DNA from: Streptococcus suis
GTDB taxonomy: Bacteria > Bacillota > Bacilli > Lactobacillales > Streptococcaceae
Direction: 5' to 3'
DNA: 49,848 nt
Assembly: GCF_002964045.1 (NCBI RefSeq)
Contig: NZ_POPB01000330.1
Span: 1-49,848 of the forward strand
The notes beneath the pieces were generated by a model. It was not told where the DNA came from, searched no databases, and saw only the letters and a program-made list of their open reading frames with translations. This document shows, piece by piece, positions 1 through 8,304 of this stretch. Position 1 is the stretch's first letter. Every line of letters starts with the position of its first letter. A program made the translations under genes and the position numbers.

Positions 1-69
1 AGAAGGCCTTTTTATTTTGTCCAGATGAGGTGGTTTAAGCACCAAAACAGCTATTTTTCCCTAAAAACA

Positions 70-246
70 GTAAAAAAGACAAACACCAAAACGATGTTTG
101 TCTGCAATCTGAACGACTCCGAAAGAAGTCGCTTTTATCGAAAATTGGATTAACAACTACCCTAAAAAATGCTTGGACTACAAGTCGCCAAGTGAATTTC
201 TTTTGGGTGGCTAACTTCAACTTGAAATTTGGGGAAATTCTATTAT
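70..246 (-). ncRNA. candidate small RNA downstream of ccpA (possibly 6S RNA)
   Basis: Bases 1-361 contain no convincing gene. On the minus strand there is an extended -10 (TGGTATGAT, 253-261) whose predicted start is near 246. A rho-independent terminator follows: a perfect 9-bp stem AGACAAACA/TGTTTGTCT at 77-103, then six T on that strand (72-77). The unit would be about 180 nt. It contains further pairing potential, such as a CGACT/AGTCG hairpin around 118-136. Size and promoter-terminator layout suit a stand-alone RNA. 6S RNA is one idea, but I cannot confirm it without a covariance model. A 61-codon reading frame on the same strand (35-220) runs through the terminator and has no good ribosome site, so I regard it as chance. 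Bases 1-20 may be the 3' arm of a terminator of a gene outside the window. Confidence 0.45.
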
Positions 247-316
247 TGCTACATCATACCATGTTTATTTCTTTTTTAAACTGATTTTTCATGAATTTTT
301 CATAACATTTTAGTTA

Positions 317-350
317 CAAAAAACTTGTCACAATATATTTGCGACAAGTT
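317..350 (-). terminator. ccpA terminator
   Basis: Stem AACTTGTC/GACAAGTT (322-329 with 343-350), followed on the minus strand by a T-run. It lies just after the ccpA stop codon. Confidence 0.8.
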
Positions 351-361
351 TGATAGACTAT

Positions 362-1369
362 TTACTTTTTAGTTGATTTACGAATTTTAATTCCGTGATT
401 GAGAATCACTTCTCTATTTTCCAAATCTTCTTTGTGCATGATTTTCGTCAACATACGCATGGCGATTGCACCGATGTCATAGAGTGGTTGGTTGATAGAG
501 GTCAGATTTGGACTAGTAAATTTGGTAATCAAGGAATCATCACTGGTGATAATTTCAAAGTCTTCCGGTACCTTGATACCCATATCGCTAATACCATTTA
601 GGAGTCCTGCAGCAATCTCATCTTCCGCTACGTATGCAGCCGTAGCTCCTGCATTCAATAAACGTTCTGCTAGTGCATAGCCTTCCTCGTATTTATATTT
701 AGACTCGAAAACAAGGCCTTCGTTAAATTCGATACCATTATCCTTCAAGCCTTGCTTATAACCTGATAGTCGAACCTTACCATTGATATCATCAACAAGT
801 GGACCTGAGACAAAGGCGATTTTTTTATTGTTTTTAGCCAAGAGATTGACCGCGTCAGCGCTTGCAGCTGCGTAGTCAATATTTACACTTGGTAATTGGT
901 GTTCCAAATCCACAGTACCTGCTAAGACGATTGGCGTGCGTGAACGTGAAAACTCGGCACGAATCTTATCCGTCAAATGATAGCCCATGAAAATGATTCC
1001 ATCCACCTGTTTAGAGAAAAGTGTGTTGACAACGTTAATCTCTTTTTCATCATTTTCATCACTATTGGCAAGGACAATATTGTATTTGTACATGTCTGCA
1101 ATATCATCAATCCCCTTAGCCAAGGTTGCAAAATAAGCGTTGGCAATATTTGGAATCACAACCCCCACAGTCGTCGTTTTTTTGCTTGCCAAGCCACGCG
1201 CAACAGCATTTGGACGATAATCCAAACGTTCAATCACTTCCAATACCTTTTTACGGGTATTTTCCTTTACATTTTTATTGCCATTTACTACGCGCGAAAC
1301 AGTCGCCATCGATACTCCAGCTTCGCGGGCAACATCATAAATCGTTACCGTATCATCTGTGTTTAACAT
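362..1369 (-). CDS. ccpA: Catabolite control protein A, LacI/GalR family
   Basis: CcpA is the cytoplasmic master regulator of carbon catabolite repression in Firmicutes. With HPr(Ser-P) as co-repressor it binds cre sites. The 335-residue product has the usual family length. An N-terminal LacI-type helix-turn-helix (about residues 8-28, with DVAREAGVSMATVSRVVNG) is followed by the hinge-helix region (NAVARGLASKKT) and a periplasmic-binding-protein-like core. The start at 1369 is preceded by a purine-rich GGAAG stretch. The gene is divergent from pepQ, the arrangement commonly seen in streptococci. A cre-like palindrome in its leader suggests autoregulation, and cre-like sites at tpx and nanE in this window are likely targets. 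I see no missing residues in the DNA-binding region. Identification is firm; the target assignments are inference. Confidence 0.97.
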   Translation of the reverse strand: MLNTDDTVTIYDVAREAGVSMATVSRVVNGNKNVKENTRKKVLEVIERLDYRPNAVARGLASKKTTTVGVVIPNIANAYFATLAKGIDDIADMYKYNIVLANSDENDEKEINVVNTLFSKQVDGIIFMGYHLTDKIRAEFSRSRTPIVLAGTVDLEHQLPSVNIDYAAASADAVNLLAKNNKKIAFVSGPLVDDINGKVRLSGYKQGLKDNGIEFNEGLVFESKYKYEEGYALAERLLNAGATAAYVAEDEIAAGLLNGISDMGIKVPEDFEIITSDDSLITKFTSPNLTSINQPLYDIGAIAMRMLTKIMHKEDLENREVILNHGIKIRKSTKK

Positions 1370-1401
1370 AGTGGTATCTTCCTTTCAATCGTTCTATTTC
1401 T

Positions 1402-1456
1402 TGAAAATTACGCTTTCACTCAATCATAGTGTATCACTTTTTGAAACCACTTTCAA
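1402..1456 (-). promoter_or_regulatory. ccpA promoter with cre-like site
   Basis: Minus strand: -35 TTGAAA (1451-1456), 17-bp spacer, -10 TACACT (1428-1433). Downstream lies the near-palindrome TGAAAGCGTAATTTTCA (1402-1418), which contains the cre core TGAAAGCG but departs from consensus at the 3' end. Its position in the early transcribed region would suit road-block autorepression by CcpA. The cre assignment is inference. Confidence 0.55.
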
Positions 1457-1519
1457 GGGATAAACACTATTTTTTTGATAATACTTGCAATTTCTTTCAT
1501 TTTTTGGAACAATAGTCTA

Positions 1520-1525
1520 TATAAT
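1520..1525 (+). promoter_or_regulatory. pepQ -10 element
   Basis: TATAAT at 1520-1525, about 48 bases before the pepQ start. No good -35 is visible 16-18 bases upstream. An AGGAAGG ribosome site precedes the ATG. Confidence 0.5.
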
Positions 1526-1573
1526 AAACGAAAATTTCAGGCTTATTATCAATTAATATAGGAAGGTCTCATT

Positions 1574-2659
1574 ATGTCTAAACTTCAACAAGTAAAAACC
1601 TACCTTGAATCCAATAAATTGGATTTAGCAATTTTCTCAGATCCTATCAGCATTTATTATTTAACAGGCTATCATAGTGATCCACATGAGCGCCACATGA
1701 TGCTCTTTGTCATGCCTGAACACGAATCTCTTCTTTTCCTTCCTGCTTTGGATGTGGAGCGGGCTATTGCGACAGTTGATTTCCCAGTGGCTGGCTATAT
1801 GGACTCTGAAAATCCTTGGCAGATTATCAAAAACAAATTGCCTCAGAAGACTTTCTCTGCTATCGGTGCTGAATTTGATAATCTCAACCTGACTCGTTAC
1901 CACGGTCTCCAATCTATCTTCAATCAGCCTTTTTCTGACATCACTCCACTTATCAATACCATGAAATTGATCAAGTCCCGAGATGAGATTGAAAAGATGT
2001 TGGTGGCTGGTGAATTTGCGGACAAGGCTATGCAGGTTGGTTTTGACAACATTTCTCTCGATGTAACAGAAACAGATATCATTGCTCAGATTGAGTTTGA
2101 GATGAAAAAACAGGGTATTTCCAAGATGAGTTTTGATACCATGGTCTTGACAGGTAACAATGCTGCAAACCCTCATGGTATCCCTGGAACAAACAAAATC
2201 GAAAATAACGCTCTGCTATTGTTCGACCTTGGTGTTGAAACTCTGGGCTATACGTCTGATATGACGCGGACTGTCGCTGTCGGTAAACCTGATCAGTTTA
2301 AAAAAGATATTTACAATCTGACTTTGGAAGCTCATATGGCTGCAGTCAATATGATCAAGCCTGGTGTGACGGCTGGCGAGATTGACTATGCTGCTCGATC
2401 TGTGATTGAAAAAGCAGGTTATGGCGAGTACTTCAACCACCGACTCGGTCACGGTTTGGGAATGAGTGTCCATGAATTCCCATCTATTATGGAAGGAAAT
2501 GACCTGGTCATCGAGGAAGGCATGTGCTTCTCTATCGAGCCTGGTATTTACATTCCTGGAAAAGTTGGTGTTCGTATCGAGGATTGTGGCTATGTTACCA
2601 AAAATGGCTTTGAGGTCTTCACCAAAACGCCGAAAGAACTTTTGTATTTTGAAGGATAA
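1574..2659 (+). CDS. pepQ: Xaa-Pro dipeptidase (M24B metallopeptidase)
   Basis: PepQ is a cytoplasmic prolidase that hydrolyses X-Pro dipeptides, the last step of proline-rich peptide use. The 361-residue protein has the creatinase-like N-terminal domain (about 1-130) and the pita-bread catalytic domain. All five metal ligands of the M24 family are visible: D218 and D229 (in FDLGVETLGYTSDMTRT), H293 (GHGLGMSVHE), E322 (SIEPGIY) and E336 (VRIEDCG). The start ATG at 1574 has AGGAAGG upstream. It is monocistronic, divergent from ccpA, and ends at a bidirectional terminator shared with tgt. The ccpA-pepQ pairing is conserved across lactic acid bacteria, and pepQ is often under CcpA influence in that context. 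Confidence 0.96.
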   Translation: MSKLQQVKTYLESNKLDLAIFSDPISIYYLTGYHSDPHERHMMLFVMPEHESLLFLPALDVERAIATVDFPVAGYMDSENPWQIIKNKLPQKTFSAIGAEFDNLNLTRYHGLQSIFNQPFSDITPLINTMKLIKSRDEIEKMLVAGEFADKAMQVGFDNISLDVTETDIIAQIEFEMKKQGISKMSFDTMVLTGNNAANPHGIPGTNKIENNALLLFDLGVETLGYTSDMTRTVAVGKPDQFKKDIYNLTLEAHMAAVNMIKPGVTAGEIDYAARSVIEKAGYGEYFNHRLGHGLGMSVHEFPSIMEGNDLVIEEGMCFSIEPGIYIPGKVGVRIEDCGYVTKNGFEVFTKTPKELLYFEG

Positions 2660-2667
2660 AAAACAAG

Positions 2668-2689
2668 CCTCCTACGATTTTGTAGGAGG
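2668..2689. terminator. bidirectional terminator between pepQ and tgt
   Basis: Stem CCTCCTAC/GTAGGAGG (2668-2675 with 2682-2689) lies between two convergent stop codons, with A/T-rich flanks on both sides. Confidence 0.8.
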
Positions 2690-2698
2690 TCATTTTGT

Positions 2699-3853
<1,155 letters not shown>

Positions 3854-3980
3854 CTAGGAAAAACAGTCCTAGGAATTTAATCTTGTATGGTCAATCGGTC
3901 AGCTTTACAAAAAAACAACCAATTTCCACAGCATCTTCCAGTCTATCAAAAAAATACTTTCTTGTCATCTAGAATTATGT

Positions 3981-4000
3981 TACAATGTTTGGTATGGAGG
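3981..4000 (+). promoter_or_regulatory. extended -10 and ribosome site of the DUF975 gene
   Basis: TGTTACAAT (TGn plus TACAAT, -10 at 3981-3986), then TGGAGG at 3995-4000, eight bases before the ATG at 4009. No good -35 is visible. Confidence 0.45.
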
Positions 4001-4008
4001 TTATGTAG

Positions 4009-4854
4009 ATGTTTACAATTTCTGATATTCGAGTTAGAGCACGACAGACATTGGCTGATACTCCTGGAATTTATCAGCTTGCCATTATTCCTGTTCTGAT
4101 TTCTGTACTTGTTCAACTGATTTCCTTTTCTGGAAATAGTGCAACAAATTTAAGTCTTGAAGAGTTAGCTAGTCCGAGTTATATAGTTTCAACCTCCCTA
4201 TTCCCATTATTCTATGGTTTATTAGTGGGATTGCTTCATCTCTCCATTATGTGGACAATTTTCAATTTAATAAAAGGGAGAAAAAAAGAAACGACGTTTA
4301 GAGATTCATTGGTTATTTTCAATCTTCAAAACTTTGGTAAAATGTTTCGCACCTTCCTGTTAAAAGGGGTTCTTTTATTTTTATGGGGATTATTATTCTA
4401 TTTCGGACTGAGTTTACTGCTTGGAGTTATCATCATTCTAGCAGCAATTATTCTGACAACTGGTCTGGTAGATCCTAGTGCCCTTCCTCAAGATGTGCTA
4501 GCCACATTAGGAACCTTATTCATAGTTGGTTTCATTTTGGCAATTATCGGTCTTTTCATATATATCCCTCAATATTATGCCTATTCACAAGCAGAATATA
4601 TTTTATTTGAACAATTGGACCGTGACGAATACACAGGAGCGTTTTCCATTATCAAATCTAGTAGGCAGTTAATGAAAGGGTATAAGTTTAAGCGATTTTT
4701 ACTTGATTTATCTTTTATTGGTTGGTTTATACTGGTTTCTATCACGTTTGGATTAGCTGGCCTCTACGTCTGGCCTTATCATTATGCAGCACAGATTCAC
4801 TTTTATGAAGAAATCTTAGATGACTATGCATCAAAGTTAAATTATGACTATTAA
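4009..4854 (+). CDS. DUF975 family integral membrane protein
   Basis: This 281-residue protein has about six hydrophobic segments, at roughly residues 24-45, 65-90, 115-160, 175-200 and 230-260. The N-terminus reads FTISDIRVRARQTLADTPG, with a mid-protein YYAYSQAEYILFE stretch and a C-terminal IGWFILVSITFGLAGLYVWPY stretch, as in DUF975 proteins. The family sits in the cytoplasmic membrane; I know of no established biochemical role. A GGAGG ribosome site eight bases before the ATG supports the start. The gene stands alone next to tgt, as a similar gene does in related streptococci. Its nearest plus-strand terminator (5060-5090) lies about 200 bases after the stop, so a long 3' tail is possible. 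Confidence 0.85.
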   Translation: MFTISDIRVRARQTLADTPGIYQLAIIPVLISVLVQLISFSGNSATNLSLEELASPSYIVSTSLFPLFYGLLVGLLHLSIMWTIFNLIKGRKKETTFRDSLVIFNLQNFGKMFRTFLLKGVLLFLWGLLFYFGLSLLLGVIIILAAIILTTGLVDPSALPQDVLATLGTLFIVGFILAIIGLFIYIPQYYAYSQAEYILFEQLDRDEYTGAFSIIKSSRQLMKGYKFKRFLLDLSFIGWFILVSITFGLAGLYVWPYHYAAQIHFYEEILDDYASKLNYDY

Positions 4855-5059
4855 AAATGTGAAATGTAGGTTTAGTAAAAACTGCGTAATAGTTGGAACT
4901 TGGATTCACAAGTGAGGTGCTTGAATTTAAGAGATTATTTTTCGTTTTTTTGTGGAATACTAACTGTATAAGAAAGAACGATGCGAGCTAGAAAATAGTC
5001 TTAGGTTGGAAGACTCACTGTGAATACGGATTCTTCGTTAATATATGCTCTTCTTGCTT

Positions 5060-5090
5060 AGAAGTTGAATGATTCAACTTCTTTTCTTTA
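5060..5090 (+). terminator. rho-independent terminator after the DUF975 gene
   Basis: Perfect 10-bp stem AGAAGTTGAA/TTCAACTTCT (5060-5069 with 5073-5082), followed by a T-rich tract on the plus strand only. It could end DUF975 read-through or a separate short transcript. Between 4855 and 5059 the only clear structure is an AGTCTT/AAGACT hairpin near 5001-5019. Confidence 0.7.
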
Positions 5091-5195
5091 TGCAAAATTT
5101 GAATAAAAGGTTAACTTTATCATTTTATGTCGATAATTAAAAAAAAAAAAAGGTAAATAGTAGAATTGTATATAGCTTTATGTTATACTATTAAT

Positions 5196-5347
5196 CGAGG
5201 GGGAGTAAGTTTTTAACTTACTCGATTTAGCATTGAAATAGGTTTCTTCCTTTCTATTTTTACGCCATGTGTAGTAGCTTATTCCAATTCTAATCTCCCC
5301 TCTTTTTAGTCAAACAAAATGGTCCAACCTGCGAGCTGGACTTTTTT
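5196..5347 (+). ncRNA. candidate structured small RNA
   Basis: No open frame of note lies here. An extended -10 (TGTTATACT, 5181-5189) predicts a start near 5196. The transcript would open with a 9-bp hairpin GAGTAAGTT/AACTTACTC (5203-5223). A CTCCCCTC stretch near 5295-5302 can pair with GAGGGGGAG at the 5' end. It would stop at a GTCCA/TGGAC hairpin (5322-5341) followed by six T (5342-5347). The length would be about 150 nt. I do not recognise the family. Promoter, long-range pairing and terminator together argue for an RNA gene. Confidence 0.45.
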
Positions 5348-5374
5348 GATATTACTTGAATCAAATTTGCAGAA

Positions 5375-5413
5375 AAAAGAAGTCAGTTTCGTTTATTGAA
5401 ACCGACTTCTTTT
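5375..5413. terminator. strong bidirectional terminator, probable end of the flavin operon
   Basis: Stem AAAAGAAGTC/GACTTCTTTT (5375-5384 with 5404-5413), with a further GTTTC/GAAAC inner stem and T-runs on both strands. On the minus strand it is the first good terminator after the oxidoreductase stop at 5608, with the BOX-like element lying between. Confidence 0.75.
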
Positions 5414-5454
5414 GCAAAAATTTATTCTGTTAGGAAAATGTTGCACACAATTTA

Positions 5455-5607
5455 TACTCAATGAAAATCAAAAGTAGCCTAGGAAACGAAGCCGAAGATA
5501 GAACTCTATTGCTTTCTTATTTCAAGGCAACAGGCTAAAAAGCTCCACAGGAGCTTTTCACTCATCAAGGCAAGTTGACAACGGATAATTTTGATTTTCA
5601 AAGAGTA
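5455..5607. repeat. BOX-like element, long copy
   Basis: Begins TACTCAATGAAAATCAAAA and ends with the inverted equivalent (TTTTGATTTTCAAAGAGTA). The internal text CCTAGGAAACGAAGCCG and CAAGTTGACAACGGATAA is shared with the copy at 45210-45311. This copy has an extra ~50 bases including an AAAAGCTCC/GGAGCTTTT hairpin. The ends resemble the BOX elements (boxA/boxC type) of pneumococcus and relatives. The right end abuts the stop codon of the oxidoreductase gene at 5608. Confidence 0.75.
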
Positions 5608-6894
5608 TTACCAACCAAATTCTTCATAGAAAATCTGTGTTTTAGGTACACCATTTTTAGCCAAGGTCTTGATCCAGTAACGGGCCATGACTGGTGGTCC
5701 TGATACTAGGACAGTTAAATCATCAAAATCTTGTGGCAAGGCAGACAAGACTTCTGCTTCTTCAAAGGCACCGATTTTACGGACAGCTCTAAAATTATCT
5801 CTTTCTACTTCCCATGAGTTGAATTTTTCTTCGTAAATCAAGGCTGCCTCTGTAGTGGCACCATGGAAGACTGTAGTATCAATTTCTGGGAATTGATCAA
5901 TAAGTGAGAGTAAAGGCGTAATACCGATACCACCTGAAATCATGATAATATTTTTTGGCTGCTGATCTTCTACTACCGTTTGGAACATTCCATAGCCACC
6001 ATCCACTCGAACACGGGCTGGAGCTGATACTGTTTGTAGCTTGCGCGTGAAGTCACCATCGCCACGAATGGCCAAGGTAATCTGATCATCTTGGTCAGGA
6101 GCATTGACGAGAGAGAAGGGATGAGGTTCTGCCAATCCTTTTACACCAGGGAAAGAAATAAAGACAAAGTCACCCGCACGCATCTTAGTTGCCTTCCCTT
6201 TCGGCAACTGGATTTGCAATTCACGGATATTATCGGCAATTTCACGATTGGCCATCAATTTTGCTGTGTAGCCTTTGGCATTTGGCTTGAATTTAGCCCA
6301 GAGGTAGGAAAGAAAGACAAATCCAGAAGCTAGGTAGAAAACTGCCATAAAGCTGGTATTGGCTCTGATATAGTCAATTAATTGAACGTGGACAAAGATG
6401 AGGAAGGTGGCTAAGAGGTTTAAGCGATGGAGCCAAACAGACACTTCGTGTTTAAAGGTTGTTTCCAGTTTACGCTTCAGATTAGCTAGGAAACGAATTC
6501 TAGATGTTAACCAACCCGCCATGAAGACCATCGAATAAATGGCTAAAGAGAGAAAGATGAGAAAGGCTAAATTACCAGTCTGTTGAATCAAACCATAGGA
6601 TGGCATTAGATTCTTGTGCATAAATGAAAAGTAAATAGCAACCAAACTGAGAATACCATGAATCATATAAGCTGCTGGTAGACCAATCAAACGGTCCAAC
6701 CATTTCGGTTTGGTTCCTATGTAAATGGCTAACAACATCCATACATAGGCTACAATCCCTAGCGCGATTCCGATTTTCATATCTCCGTAACCGGCTGGCA
6801 TGCCTGTTACGAATGTATAGATAAATGGAAAAGGTAGGATAAATAAGGCAACCATCCAAGCCAATCCTAATGCATAATTATTTTTCTTAATCAC
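5608..6894 (-). CDS. Ferric reductase-like membrane flavocytochrome oxidoreductase (FRE/NOX family)
   Basis: A predicted NAD(P)H-oxidising membrane protein that passes electrons through FAD and two haems across the membrane. The N-terminal half (about residues 8-215 of 428) has six hydrophobic helices. Two carry spaced His pairs typical of bis-haem ferric reductases: H79/H93 (13 between) and H156/H169 (12 between). The C-terminal half is a ferredoxin-reductase module: HPFSLVNAP flavin-binding motif, ISGGIGITPLLS nucleotide-binding motif, SGPPVM and a terminal YEEFGW. The start is the GTG at 6894: its GTGA overlaps the apbE stop and AAGGAG lies ten bases upstream; an upstream extension of the frame runs antiparallel to apbE coding and is not credible. 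It is the last gene of the flavin operon. The natural acceptor is unknown; the FMN-binding protein of the same operon is the likely one. Confidence 0.85.
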   Translation of the reverse strand: MIKKNNYALGLAWMVALFILPFPFIYTFVTGMPAGYGDMKIGIALGIVAYVWMLLAIYIGTKPKWLDRLIGLPAAYMIHGILSLVAIYFSFMHKNLMPSYGLIQQTGNLAFLIFLSLAIYSMVFMAGWLTSRIRFLANLKRKLETTFKHEVSVWLHRLNLLATFLIFVHVQLIDYIRANTSFMAVFYLASGFVFLSYLWAKFKPNAKGYTAKLMANREIADNIRELQIQLPKGKATKMRAGDFVFISFPGVKGLAEPHPFSLVNAPDQDDQITLAIRGDGDFTRKLQTVSAPARVRVDGGYGMFQTVVEDQQPKNIIMISGGIGITPLLSLIDQFPEIDTTVFHGATTEAALIYEEKFNSWEVERDNFRAVRKIGAFEEAEVLSALPQDFDDLTVLVSGPPVMARYWIKTLAKNGVPKTQIFYEEFGW

Positions 6895-7646
6895 GAAATA
6901 AATTCTCCTTTTTGAAAAAATTGTAATTGTTGTGGTTTGATAGCTAAGCCACTGAGTTGGTGGTGAGCAATAGCTTGAGCCAATTTGTTCTCTGGCATGC
7001 TTAATCCAGCTGTAGCCCAAACATCAGCTCTTGTTAAACTGGTGTCCATAAAGGTAATCTGTTGGAGGCCATTCATTGCTTGAATGTGCTGCCCCCGTTT
7101 ACTATAACCTGATGTGGCTATCGCGCCATTCTTAGCTGAAAATACGGCTAGGATTTCCTGTAAATTCTCTGGATTTTCAATGCCAATCTTCCAAAGGAAA
7201 TCACTGGTTTCCTTGGTCGCAAACTGCATATCTCCAACACCATTTAGACAGACTGCTTCAACATCAGGGTGTTGAAGATATGGAAGCATTTTTGATTTAA
7301 AAAGCTCCTCAATCACCCAGCCCTTGACAAGTCCCGTTGGGTCGTAGATTCCCTTGTAGTAGGGGTCAAAAGCGCCTTCTGTTTCTTGATAGGCCATCTC
7401 TGCCAAGGCAAAAACCTCTTGAAATTCCTGGTCTAGCAAGACACTTTTATCTCCGTCTTGAAATCGACAGACCAATGATGTTGAACGAAAGGCTGAAAAT
7501 TTTTCTTCCAATCGTTCCAACTCGCTCAGTATACCTGCACTCAGTTTATCTAGTTCTTGTTCCAGTTGACTAGCTGACACCGTCGCCAAACTAATTGTGA
7601 AGGGCAGGGTCATGGCTTCAACCGTTCGACTGATAATCTGTATCAT
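6891..7646 (-). CDS. apbE: ApbE-like FAD:protein FMN transferase
   Basis: ApbE enzymes attach FMN from FAD to a Ser/Thr of a target protein. This 251-residue protein is short for the family (usually 300 or more). It keeps an EGAFDPYY stretch, DPTGLVKGWVIE, the GAIATSGYSKRG region and the late TRADVWATAGL motif with its metal-binding Asp/Thr. There is no signal peptide or lipobox: the N-terminus MIQIISRTVEAMTLPFTISL is not a convincing export signal. That is odd if its substrate domain is outside the membrane. Its ATG overlaps the stop of the FMN-binding gene (ATGA), and its TGA overlaps the GTG of the oxidoreductase gene (GTGA), so all three are translationally coupled. Family call is confident; location of action is uncertain. 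Confidence 0.85.
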   Translation of the reverse strand: MIQIISRTVEAMTLPFTISLATVSASQLEQELDKLSAGILSELERLEEKFSAFRSTSLVCRFQDGDKSVLLDQEFQEVFALAEMAYQETEGAFDPYYKGIYDPTGLVKGWVIEELFKSKMLPYLQHPDVEAVCLNGVGDMQFATKETSDFLWKIGIENPENLQEILAVFSAKNGAIATSGYSKRGQHIQAMNGLQQITFMDTSLTRADVWATAGLSMPENKLAQAIAHHQLSGLAIKPQQLQFFQKGEFIS

Positions 7647-8140
7647 GAAGCTTGGTTGATAGCGTCTTGCAAGGAACCTGTAAAACCTTTGTAGGCTTCT
7701 GTTGCTCCCGAAATTTGATTGACTTGAGCAGATTGATTGGAAATCGCTTCGGCAGTATAGGTTGGCAGGGCACTATCGTTAATTTCCTGCGATCTCGGAT
7801 TATCATTTGGAAATTGCAAAATCGAAATATCACTAATCACTCCACCTGCCACAGTCATTTGGACCTGGTAATCCCCTCGATTGGTCGATGTTACTGCACC
7901 TGAATAGGTCCCATCTTTAAGACCGCTTGATTGACTGGATTCTGTTGTAGAACTTGACTCTGTCGTCGCACTATCTTGACTTGAAGAACTTGTTTGACTG
8001 GTACTTGTTGCCTGTTGGCTTGTGGCGGTCGAACTTGTTTCTGTTGCAGTATCTGTTTGGAAAAAGAGTAAAAATACGTTGTATGCAGCTGCTGCCAATG
8101 CCAGCAAGGCAACAAAGATAGCTGTTATTTTTTTCTTCAT
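7643..8140 (-). CDS. Membrane-anchored FMN-binding domain protein (predicted ApbE substrate)
   Basis: A 165-residue protein. Residues 2-4 are KKK, followed by one hydrophobic segment (about 5-28) without a lipobox, so it is probably N-in with the rest outside. A Ser/Thr/Gln-rich linker (about 30-72) leads to an FMN_bind-type domain (about 73-165). That domain has GTYSGAVTSTNRGDYQV near its start and the flavinylation-type motif SGAT (in QISGATEAY); the Thr is the residue expected to carry covalent FMN. The ATG at 8140 is chosen because GAGG lies just upstream; an earlier ATG in frame lacks a ribosome site. It is first in the operon with apbE and the haem/FAD oxidoreductase. Inferred role: external flavin electron carrier or acceptor for the oxidoreductase. 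Confidence 0.85.
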   Translation of the reverse strand: MKKKITAIFVALLALAAAAYNVFLLFFQTDTATETSSTATSQQATSTSQTSSSSQDSATTESSSTTESSQSSGLKDGTYSGAVTSTNRGDYQVQMTVAGGVISDISILQFPNDNPRSQEINDSALPTYTAEAISNQSAQVNQISGATEAYKGFTGSLQDAINQAS

Positions 8141-8186
8141 CTTATCCTCATTTCTAGTTAAAAAAATTTGCAAATAACGATTTTCA

Positions 8187-8216
8187 ATTATAACACGCTA
8201 AAAGTTTGAAATGCAA
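8187..8216 (-). promoter_or_regulatory. promoter of the flavin electron-transfer operon
   Basis: Minus strand -10 TATAAT (8187-8192) and -35 TTGCAT (8211-8216), 18 bp apart, about 50 bases before the FMN-binding gene. No known operator is evident. Confidence 0.55.
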
Positions 8217-8270
8217 GTAAATAATCTCCAATTAGAGCTATTTTAAATGTGGTTTAAGAAATCGTTAAGA

Positions 8271-8296
8271 AAAGGCCCCAGAATATTCTGGGTGCC
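8271..8296 (-). terminator. terminator of the polA-lipoprotein operon
   Basis: Stem around CCCAGAATATTCTGGG with flanking GGC/GCC pairs, followed on the minus strand by TTTTC. It lies directly after the lipoprotein stop at 8305. Confidence 0.75.
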
Positions 8297-8304
8297 TATT
8301 TTAT

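Noticed and set aside
35..220. 61-codon minus-strand reading frame downstream of ccpA
   Set aside because: It runs through a strong terminator, has no ribosome site and a low-complexity, Cys/Phe-rich product; the interval fits a small RNA better.
977..1366. 129-codon plus-strand frame opposite ccpA
   Set aside because: It is a shadow of the helix-turn-helix end of ccpA.
4926..4945. CiaR-type direct repeat (TTTAAG) for a csRNA
   Set aside because: Only one half-site is present; the second half after five bases is absent.
5196..5347. T-box or other known riboswitch
   Set aside because: No T-box motif or recognised aptamer core, and the downstream gene is on the other strand.
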